Assembly: GCA_028875955.1 (NCBI GenBank)
Contig: JAGWTX010000145.1
Span: 1 to 6,433 of the forward strand
Length of the DNA stretch: 6,433 nucleotides
DNA from: Bacteroidota bacterium
GTDB lineage: Bacteria; Bacteroidota; Bacteroidia; Chitinophagales; Chitinophagaceae
Reading direction: 5' to 3'
The notes under the pieces were generated by a model, which worked only from the letters and a program-made list of their open reading frames with translations, had not been told where the DNA came from and searched no databases. Shown piece after piece: positions 1 to 5,683 of this stretch; the first letter of the stretch is position 1; every line of letters starts with the position of its first letter. The translations under genes were made by a program, and so were the position numbers.

Positions 1-1334
1 CCATAAAACATGCGGGTTTACCCTGGGAACTGGGCCTCGCAGAATCTCACCAGACCCTGGTAAGAAATAAATTGAGAAGCCGGGTAGTGGTTCAGGCCGA
101 CGGACAGATGAAAACCGGCCGCGATATCGCCATTGCCGCCTTATTAGGTGCGGAAGAATGGGGCGTAGCCACCGCTGCTCTCATTGTGGAAGGTTGTATC
201 ATGATGCGCAAATGTCACCTGAACACCTGTCCCGTTGGTGTGGCAACGCAGGATCCTGAGTTGCGCAAACGGTTCACCGGTAATCCGGATCATGTGGTCA
301 ATTTCTTTCACTTTATCACGGAAGAACTCAGGGAGATCATGGCAGAACTCGGGTTCAGAACCGTAAATGAAATGATCGGCCAGGTGGATGCACTGGAAAT
401 GCGGGACGATATCACTCACTGGAAATACCATAACCTTGATCTATCAGCTGTTTTATATAAAGAGCCGGCTTCTGAAGAAACCGGATTGTATAAAACGGAA
501 GAACAGGATCATGGATTGACAGACATACTGGACTGGCAATTGCTCAAAGCAGCCAAACCGGCTTTGGAAAAGAAGGAAAGAGTGGCTGCCCGGTTCAACA
601 TAAAAAATACGGACCGGACAGCGGGAACGCTCCTTTCCAACGAGATAACAAAAATCTACAAAGCGGAAGGATTACCGGAAGATACCATCCATTTCAGTTT
701 CCAGGGTACAGCCGGACAAAGCTTTGGCGCCTTTAACAACAAAGGGGTAACACTCGAACTGGAAGGTGATGCAAATGATTATTTCGGAAAAGGATTGAGC
801 GGAGCCAAACTCATCGTCTATCCTTCCAAACAAGCCAGTTTCGTACCGGAAGAAAACATCATCATTGGCAATGTTGCGTTTTATGGCGCCACTTCGGGTG
901 AATCCTATATCAGGGGTAAGGCCGGCGAAAGATTTGCCGTTCGGAATTCCGGCGCACAGGTGGTTGTGGAAGGCGTGGGTGATCATGGCTGCGAATACAT
1001 GACCGGGGGCATAGCAGTCATCCTGGGCCCAACCGGCAGAAATTTTGCAGCTGGCATGAGTGGTGGTATCGCATACGTATACGATGTGAACGGACAGTTT
1101 GCTTCGCTATGTAACCAGGAAATGGTTGACCTGGATCCCCTGGATAGTAAGGATGCCGGTCTGCTGAATGATTTGATAGCCCGTCATTATGCCTACACCG
1201 AAAGCAGTGTTGCCCGATTTGTGCTGGATGATTTCGAAAACCAACTCAGGAATTTCATCAAAGTATTCCCGAAAGATTATAAGAAGGCGTTGGCGGAAAA
1301 AACGGAGAAATCAAAAGTGAAGAGCGAAAAATAA
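1..1334 (+). CDS. gltB: Glutamate synthase large (alpha) subunit, C-terminal part; 5' end outside window
   Basis: This is the C-terminal 443 residues of a protein that is normally about 1500 residues long. The first full codon is at position 3 and the frame is already open there. The TTG at 72 is internal, because the residues before it (KHAGLPWELGLAESHQTLV) are normal GltB sequence. Seen: the end of the FMN-binding synthase domain (DGQMKTGRD); then the 3Fe-4S motif C-x5-C-x4-C, with cysteine codons between 195 and 230 (CIMMRKCHLNTCPVG); then the glycine-rich C-terminal beta-helix (GXGXG) domain at about 693-1082; then a Lys/Glu-rich tail. In this family the large subunit hydrolyses glutamine and passes ammonia to 2-oxoglutarate at the FMN site, using electrons from GltD through Fe-S clusters, in the cytoplasm. 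The N-terminal glutaminase domain is not visible. gltD follows after 47 bases with no terminator between, so the two are an operon. No frameshift or missing key residue is seen. Confidence 0.96.
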   Translation, partial: IKHAGLPWELGLAESHQTLVRNKLRSRVVVQADGQMKTGRDIAIAALLGAEEWGVATAALIVEGCIMMRKCHLNTCPVGVATQDPELRKRFTGNPDHVVNFFHFITEELREIMAELGFRTVNEMIGQVDALEMRDDITHWKYHNLDLSAVLYKEPASEETGLYKTEEQDHGLTDILDWQLLKAAKPALEKKERVAARFNIKNTDRTAGTLLSNEITKIYKAEGLPEDTIHFSFQGTAGQSFGAFNNKGVTLELEGDANDYFGKGLSGAKLIVYPSKQASFVPEENIIIGNVAFYGATSGESYIRGKAGERFAVRNSGAQVVVEGVGDHGCEYMTGGIAVILGPTGRNFAAGMSGGIAYVYDVNGQFASLCNQEMVDLDPLDSKDAGLLNDLIARHYAYTESSVARFVLDDFENQLRNFIKVFPKDYKKALAEKTEKSKVKSEK

Positions 1335-1381
1335 TCCCTGACCCGATCCCATTTATAAAAAAAAGATTAAAACAGAACCAC

Positions 1382-2854
1382 ATGGGTAAACCCACCGGTT
1401 TTATAGAATTTACCAGAGAACTCCCGGGAAAAAGAGCCGTGGCAGAAAGAGTGCAGGACTACCATGAATTTGTAGAAAGGTTTCCCGAAGAAAAACTCAA
1501 CCAGCAATCGGCCAGGTGCATGAATTGCGGAGTACCCTTTTGTCACAATGGCTGCCCTTTGGGAAATATCATTCCCGAATTCAATGACGCCGTTTACAGG
1601 AAAAACTGGGCAGAAGCGTATGAAATCCTGAGCGCCACCAATAATTTCCCTGAGTTTACGGGGCGTATCTGTCCGGCTCCCTGCGAAAGCGCCTGTGTAC
1701 TGGGCATCAACCAGCCACCCGTTGCCATTGAGGAAATTGAAAAACACATCATTGAAATCGCTTTTGACAAAGGTTTTGTCAAACCCCGGAAACCCAATCT
1801 CCGAACCGGTAAGAAAGTGGCTGTGATCGGCTCAGGGCCAGCTGGTCTGGCAGTTGCCGCCCAGTTGAACTATGCAGGTCATTCAGTTACCGTTTATGAA
1901 AGGGATGATAAACCGGGTGGACTGCTCCGCTATGGTATTCCTGATTTCAAGCTGGAAAAATGGGTAGTGGAAAGAAGGGTGGCATTGATGGAAGAGGAAG
2001 GGATCACCTTTAAATGCAATGCCAATGTGGGTGTCAATACCAGCATCAATGATCTGTTACGGGAATGTCAGGTTGTGGTTTTAGCAGGCGGATCTACCAT
2101 CCCCCGAAACCTGGAAATACCCGGAAGAGAATTAAACGGTGTCCATTTTGCAATGGATTTCCTGAAACAACAGAATAAAAGAGTCAGCAATATCCCTGTG
2201 GAAACGGCAGACATACTTGCCAGGGATAAACATGTACTGGTCATCGGTGGCGGGGATACCGGCAGTGACTGCGTGGGAACCTCCAACAGACAGGGGGCTT
2301 TATCGGTAACGCAATTTGAATTATTACCCCAGCCACCTGCTGTCAGAAATGATTCCATGCCCTGGCCAACCTATCCCATGGTGTTGAAAACGACTTCTTC
2401 GCATGAAGAAGGGGCAAAAAGATATTGGGCGGTGGCTACCAAGGCATTTATCGGAGATGAAAACGGGAACCTGCAGGCTGCACGTGTGGTAGACCTGGCC
2501 TGGAAGACACCGGAAGGTGGCGGACAGGCAAAATTTGAAGAGATCCCGGGATCCGAAAGAGAAATCCCCTGTCAGCTGGCTTTATTGGCCATGGGTTTCC
2601 TCCATCCGCAATACGAAGGATTGCTCAAACAACTGGATGTAGACCTGGATGCCAGGGGCAATGTAAAAGCAAGTGAACAAAACTATCAGACCAATATTCA
2701 AAAGATTTTTACCGCCGGTGATATGCGCAGAGGGCAGTCGCTGGTGGTTTGGGCCATCAGTGAAGGAAGGGAATGTGCGCGTAAAGTGGATGAATACCTG
2801 ATGGGAAATTCCGTACTGGAATCCAAGGATAAAAGCTATTTGATCAGCATCTAA
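1382..2854 (+). CDS. gltD: Glutamate synthase small (beta) subunit, NAD(P)H-dependent
   Basis: A complete protein of 490 residues, a normal length for GltD. The N-terminal ferredoxin-like region has Cys46, 49, 54 and 58 (C-x2-C-x4-C-x3-C), then Cys97, 101 and 105. In the family these regions hold 4Fe-4S clusters. The first dinucleotide fold (GSGPAG, 150-155, with an acidic residue in VYERD after the second strand) should bind FAD. The second (GGGDTG, 289-294) should bind NAD(P)H. The C-terminal AGD (445-447) followed by GQSLVVWAISEGR is the usual FAD-contacting end of this family. The subunit oxidises NAD(P)H and sends electrons to GltB. NADPH versus NADH cannot be decided from sequence reading. 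The ATG at 1382 fits the family N-terminus (MGKPTGFIEF). It is preceded by an A-rich stretch and no Shine-Dalgarno sequence, as is common in Bacteroidota. Related FAD/Fe-S proteins such as the PreT/NfnB type exist, but the position directly after gltB settles the call. Confidence 0.97.
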   Translation: MGKPTGFIEFTRELPGKRAVAERVQDYHEFVERFPEEKLNQQSARCMNCGVPFCHNGCPLGNIIPEFNDAVYRKNWAEAYEILSATNNFPEFTGRICPAPCESACVLGINQPPVAIEEIEKHIIEIAFDKGFVKPRKPNLRTGKKVAVIGSGPAGLAVAAQLNYAGHSVTVYERDDKPGGLLRYGIPDFKLEKWVVERRVALMEEEGITFKCNANVGVNTSINDLLRECQVVVLAGGSTIPRNLEIPGRELNGVHFAMDFLKQQNKRVSNIPVETADILARDKHVLVIGGGDTGSDCVGTSNRQGALSVTQFELLPQPPAVRNDSMPWPTYPMVLKTTSSHEEGAKRYWAVATKAFIGDENGNLQAARVVDLAWKTPEGGGQAKFEEIPGSEREIPCQLALLAMGFLHPQYEGLLKQLDVDLDARGNVKASEQNYQTNIQKIFTAGDMRRGQSLVVWAISEGRECARKVDEYLMGNSVLESKDKSYLISI

Positions 2855-2872
2855 CAATACTCCCGTTTTATT

Positions 2873-2911
2873 AAATAAAGCCATGCGATTATTTGCATGG
2901 CTTTATTTTTT
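2873..2911 (+). terminator. Rho-independent terminator of the gltBD operon
   Basis: A perfect 14-bp stem pairs AAATAAAGCCATGC (2873-2886) with GCATGGCTTTATTT (2895-2908) around an 8-base loop, and the T-run continues to 2911. It lies 18 bases after the gltD stop codon. The A-run on the left arm and the T-run on the right mean it could also work on the opposite strand, but no gene in this window converges on it. It separates gltBD transcription from amt. Confidence 0.9.
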
Positions 2912-2970
2912 GTTTAAAATAATGCCCGAAAATTAAAATTGTATTAATTTTTTATAATTTACATCTGAAT

Positions 2971-2993
2971 ACATATATTCAATATAAATATGT
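2971..2993. repeat. Inverted repeat, possible operator upstream of amt
   Basis: ACATAT (2971-2976) and ATATGT (2988-2993) form an inverted repeat with an 11-base centre. Further inward the symmetry is partial. In such AT-rich DNA this could occur by chance, so a regulator site is only a possibility. Confidence 0.25.
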
Positions 2994-3012
2994 TAATAAT
3001 TATGGCATTTTA

Positions 3013-3046
3013 TTAGTCAATTATTACTATTTTAGACAAATAATAC
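3013..3046. repeat. Imperfect 15-base direct repeat upstream of amt
   Basis: TTAGTCAATTATTAC (3013-3027) and TTAGACAAATAATAC (3032-3046) agree at 12 of 15 positions and start 19 bases apart, just under two helical turns. The second copy ends 35 bases before the amt start codon. This layout would suit two copies of a transcription factor on one DNA face, but low sequence complexity makes chance similarity quite possible. Confidence 0.3.
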
Positions 3047-3081
3047 ATTATTAATAAAAAAACTAATATTAATTCGGTGCT

Positions 3082-4431
3082 ATGTCAAAAAAGACTGCCA
3101 AACAACTCGCTCCCTTTCTCGTTTTAATCACAGTTGCTATTGCAGCCCTTTTTGTTCCCTCCCTACCTCATTATGAGGACAAAGCCGGTGCATACCAATC
3201 TGCAGATATCGCCTGGATGATTGTAGCCACGGCACTGGTATTTCTGATGACTCCGGGACTGGCATTTTTTTACGGTGGGATGGTTCACCGCAAGAATGTG
3301 ATTTCCACCATGATCAAAAGTGTGGTTGCGGCCGGGATCGTTAGTATATTATGGGTGGTAGTGGGATATAGTCTTTGTTTCGGGGATTCCATCGGTGGCT
3401 TTATCGGCAACCCCATGACACATTTGTTTTTTAAAGGCGTGAATTCCGGTGCACCCTGGAGTCTGGCTCCCACCATACCCCTTACCTTATTCGCCCTTTT
3501 TCAATTGATGTTTGCCATTATCACGCCCGGCCTGGTGGTTGGGGCAGTGGCCGAAAGGATCCGTTTTACTGCTTATATATTGTTTATTGCGCTGTTCAGC
3601 CTGCTGGTTTACGCACCCATCGCACACTGGACCTGGCATCCGGAAGGCTTTCTCTTTAAAATGGGCGCTTTGGATTTTGCGGGAGGTACGGTGGTTCATA
3701 TTTCTGCGGGATGTGCCGCACTGGCCGGGGCACTGGTTCTGAAAAGAAGAAAATCACATATCGAGCAAAGGGAAATTCCCCCTGCCAATATCCCTTATGT
3801 GCTCATCGGTACCGGTTTACTCTGGTTCGGATGGTTTGGATTCAACGCAGGATCCGCCATGGGGGCCAATGCACTCTCTGTTTCTGCCTTTGCCACCACC
3901 AATACAGCAGCTGCAGGTGCCGGGCTTTCCTGGATGTTCTTTGATGTGATCCGTGGTAAAAAACCATCCGTACTCGGCTTTTGTATCGGTGCGGTGGTAG
4001 GCCTGGTTGCCATAACCCCTGCTGCAGGTTTTGTAGCCATCCCGCAAAGTATCTTTATCGGCGTGATCGCAGCCATCATCTCAAACCTGGCTGTTTATTA
4101 TAAAAGCAAATCAACACTGGATGATACCCTGGATGTATTTCCCTGTCATGGTTTGGGCGGAATAGTCGGGATGCTCATGACCGGCATTTTTGCCACCAAG
4201 TCGGTTAACGGCGGCGGTGCGGACGGGCTTTTTTACGGGAATGCGGCCTTCTTTATGACGCAGGTGAAAGCGCTTTTGATCGTGATCTCCTATAGTTTTG
4301 TGGTTTCTTTTCTCATATTCAAATTCATCGATTTCATTCTGCCACTGAGGGTAAGCACGGAAGAAGAGGAAGTCGGACTGGATGCATCACAGCATGATGA
4401 AAAATATGGAAGAACGCCACAATACGCCTGA
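3082..4431 (+). CDS. amt: Ammonium transporter, Amt/MEP family (Amt1)
   Basis: A complete 449-residue inner-membrane channel that takes up ammonium as a trimer. Signature regions seen: MTPGLAFFYGGMVHRKN (56-72), FQLMFAIITPGLVVGAVAER (140-159), ALDFAGGTVVHISAG (196-210), WFGFNAGSA (251-259) and CHGLGGIVG (355-363). By alignment to E. coli AmtB, the pore histidines are His206 and His356 (AmtB 168 and 318, the same spacing of 150), the recruitment-site aspartate is Asp198 (160), and the gate phenylalanines are about Phe144 and Phe252 (107 and 215). All key positions are kept. Residues 9-29 form a hydrophobic N-terminal segment after two lysines, either a signal peptide or an extra helix. The cytoplasmic tail keeps the EVGLDASQHDE motif (430-440), the region that contacts P-II proteins in relatives, so control by GlnK is likely even though no glnK is seen here. 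The ATG at 3082 gives a normal N-terminus. Transcription starts anew after the gltBD terminator. Confidence 0.96.
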   Translation: MSKKTAKQLAPFLVLITVAIAALFVPSLPHYEDKAGAYQSADIAWMIVATALVFLMTPGLAFFYGGMVHRKNVISTMIKSVVAAGIVSILWVVVGYSLCFGDSIGGFIGNPMTHLFFKGVNSGAPWSLAPTIPLTLFALFQLMFAIITPGLVVGAVAERIRFTAYILFIALFSLLVYAPIAHWTWHPEGFLFKMGALDFAGGTVVHISAGCAALAGALVLKRRKSHIEQREIPPANIPYVLIGTGLLWFGWFGFNAGSAMGANALSVSAFATTNTAAAGAGLSWMFFDVIRGKKPSVLGFCIGAVVGLVAITPAAGFVAIPQSIFIGVIAAIISNLAVYYKSKSTLDDTLDVFPCHGLGGIVGMLMTGIFATKSVNGGGADGLFYGNAAFFMTQVKALLIVISYSFVVSFLIFKFIDFILPLRVSTEEEEVGLDASQHDEKYGRTPQYA

Positions 4432-4495
4432 GAATGCCCATCAGGTCTTGATTCAATCCTATAAATAACGGTGATAGCTGACTACTAACGAAGTA

Positions 4496-4509
4496 ACCTC
4501 TGACCAGGT
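4496..4509 (+). repeat. Small hairpin with CTGACC loop (copy 1 of a repeated motif)
   Basis: ACCT (4496-4499) pairs with AGGT (4506-4509) around the loop CTGACC. The surrounding 15 bases (4495-4509) match 4564-4578 at 13 of 15 positions. The two differences fall opposite each other in the stem, C-G here and T-A in the other copy, so pairing is kept. Alone it is a weak 4-bp hairpin; its value is the relation to the second copy. Confidence 0.4.
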
Positions 4510-4545
4510 GAATGCTATGACTAAGATGCCCACCTTCATAAAATA

Positions 4546-4593
4546 AGGTACAGCCATATGATAAACTTCTGACCAAGTTTAAAGGCTGTACCT
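4546..4593 (+). terminator. Nested hairpin: amt terminator or leader/attenuator of the porin gene
   Basis: The outer stem is a perfect 10 bp, AGGTACAGCC (4546-4555) with GGCTGTACCT (4584-4593). Inside it, a 7-bp stem TAAACTT (4562-4568) pairs with AAGTTTA (4575-4581) around the loop CTGACC, leaving a 6/2 asymmetric internal loop. The sequence after it (TATTTGTT) is only a weak T-run. The hairpin lies 114 bases after the amt stop and 26 before the porin ATG. A leaky terminator, a transcript-end stabiliser or a regulatory leader structure all fit. The fold is certain on paper; the function is not. Confidence 0.6.
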
Positions 4594-4619
4594 ATTTGTT
4601 AATCATAAAACCCATTGCA

Positions 4620-5651
4620 ATGTTAAAGAAAATTTCAGCAGCTTCAATTGGAATCTTGGGGATTCTTTCACTCAATGCCCAAACCGATTCCAGCAAAAAA
4701 GCCACCACTACCTTTTCAGGTTCGGTAGACGCCTATTACCGTTACAATTTCAGTAATCCGCCCGGTGGAACCAACAACCTGACCAGTTTCACCAATTCAC
4801 AAAATTCTTTTGAATTGGGTATGGCATCTGTCAGGATCGATCACAGTATTGGAAAAGTTTCCGCTACCGTGGATCTCGGATTCGGCAAAAGAGCCCAGGA
4901 ATTCTCCTACAACGATGTAGGCACTACCCTCTCCGGTGTAAAACAGGCGTATGTAAGTTTCGCCGCTTCTGACAAAGTCAAATTTACCATCGGTAAATGG
5001 GCGACCCATATCGGGTATGAATTACTGGATGCCTATGCCAACAGGAATTACAGTATGTCTTATGGATTTTCCTATGGTCCATTCTTTCATACAGGTCTGA
5101 AAGCCGATATCTCTCTCGGTGGGAAAAGCGCACTGATGCTCGGTGTGGCCAATCCAACAGACTATGTTAGCGCACCCAATTCCACCAAGGTATTACTGGC
5201 CCAATTCAGTACTGCTTCCAAAAACGACAAATGGAAGGCTTATCTGAATTTTCAGGGTGGAACAGGTTTGACCCAGTTCGATCTGGTTGTTACCGGTGCG
5301 CTTACGGATAAGTTTGGAATCGGTTATGACGGAACCTTACAAGACAGTAAGATCGGAACAGAAAATTCAAGCTGGAAAGCGCATGCACTTTACCTCAATT
5401 TTGATCCAACAAAAGTCTTTGGCCTGACACTTCGCGCCGACTATTTTGATGACAGAAAATTAAGTCCCTTACTGGGAGGTGCCAACAAAATGTTTGCAAC
5501 CACATTATCAGGAAATGTACATGTTGACCACCTGACCATCATCCCTGAACTAAGACTGGATAACGCCAAAAATGCTGTCTTCACAAAAGGAGATGGTACC
5601 GCAACAAAAAGTACGATGTCATTTATTTTAGCCGCAGTATATACATTCTAA
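4620..5651 (+). CDS. Putative outer-membrane beta-barrel porin, OmpL-like (BBP2 type)
   Basis: A 343-residue protein from the ATG at 4620. The frame is open back to a TTG at 4596, but the ATG gives a clean signal peptide (MLKKISAASIGILGILSLNA, likely cut before Gln21), so it is preferred. The mature part alternates polar and aromatic or aliphatic residues in short strands separated by Gly/Asn/Asp turns, and it ends in AAVYTF with the terminal phenylalanine typical of outer-membrane barrels. SGSVDAYYRYNF (33-44), NSFELGMASVRID (62-74) and GKWATHIGYELLDAYANRNYS (the stretch 125-145) followed by GPFFHTGLKA (153-162) resemble the putative beta-barrel porin-2 (OmpL-like) family. It should form a diffusion channel in the outer membrane; the substrate is unknown. 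It lies between two ammonium transporter genes, and 32 bases with no terminator separate it from the second, so co-transcription with amt2 is likely. A role in nitrogen-compound entry is inferred from context only. The family call is from recall of its pattern, not a search. Confidence 0.8.
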   Translation: MLKKISAASIGILGILSLNAQTDSSKKATTTFSGSVDAYYRYNFSNPPGGTNNLTSFTNSQNSFELGMASVRIDHSIGKVSATVDLGFGKRAQEFSYNDVGTTLSGVKQAYVSFAASDKVKFTIGKWATHIGYELLDAYANRNYSMSYGFSYGPFFHTGLKADISLGGKSALMLGVANPTDYVSAPNSTKVLLAQFSTASKNDKWKAYLNFQGGTGLTQFDLVVTGALTDKFGIGYDGTLQDSKIGTENSSWKAHALYLNFDPTKVFGLTLRADYFDDRKLSPLLGGANKMFATTLSGNVHVDHLTIIPELRLDNAKNAVFTKGDGTATKSTMSFILAAVYTF

Positions 5652-5683
5652 ACCCCCTTCTTTCTTAATCAAAACTCAACAAC

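Larger units (their letters stand above)
2912..3081 (+). promoter_or_regulatory. AT-rich regulatory region upstream of amt
   Basis: About 170 bases between the gltBD terminator and the amt start codon are far richer in A and T than the neighbouring genes. Because the terminator stands just before it, the amt promoter should lie here. I found no clean match to the Bacteroidota promoter pattern (-7 TAnnTTTG with a -33 TTG). The nearest feature is TATAAT at 2953-2958 followed by TTTAC, with a TTG at 2939-2941 that is too close. The region also has a short inverted repeat (2971-2993), an imperfect direct repeat (3013-3046) and a 10-bp palindrome TTATTAATAA (3048-3057). No Shine-Dalgarno sequence precedes the ATG at 3082. 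Confidence 0.55.
4432..4619 (+). other. Structured intergenic region between amt and the porin gene
   Basis: These 188 bases hold no convincing gene. They contain a 14-base hairpin (4496-4509), a larger nested hairpin (4546-4593) and a 9-codon open frame at 4517-4546 (MTKMPTFIK) whose stop codon touches the large hairpin. A 15-base motif occurs twice (4495-4509 and 4564-4578). No Bacteroidota-type promoter (TAnnTTTG) is seen. Only 26 bases separate the large hairpin from the porin ATG, too few for a full promoter plus leader. The porin transcript therefore probably passes through the hairpin, either as amt read-through or from a start further upstream. Confidence 0.5.

Noticed and set aside
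72..1334. TTG at 72 as a gene start
   Set aside because: The frame is open to the window edge and the residues before it are conserved GltB sequence, so the gene simply starts outside the window.
2904..2912. TATTTTTTG as a Bacteroidota -7 element
   Set aside because: It is one base too long for TAnnTTTG and belongs to the terminator T-run.
2939..2962. TTG ... TATAATTTAC as the amt promoter
   Set aside because: The spacing between the TTG and the TATAAT is only 11 bases and the -7 match is partial, so I give it only as a nearest candidate in the regulatory region.
3003..3018. TGGCATTTTATTAG as a sigma-54 promoter
   Set aside because: It has the -24 GG but not the required GC at -12 (GT is found), and the TTGC block is absent.
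3487..4079. Open frames on both strands inside amt (for example 3512-3742 + and 3795-4079 -)
   Set aside because: They overlap a well-supported Amt coding sequence, show no family features and are typical shadows.
4596..4619. TTG at 4596 as the porin start
   Set aside because: The ATG at 4620 gives a clean signal peptide. The eight extra residues would precede it, and the TTG lies directly after the hairpin.
4432..4619. Insertion-sequence remnant or known riboswitch
   Set aside because: No transposase fragment, terminal repeats or target duplication is seen, and the hairpins match no riboswitch class I can recognise.
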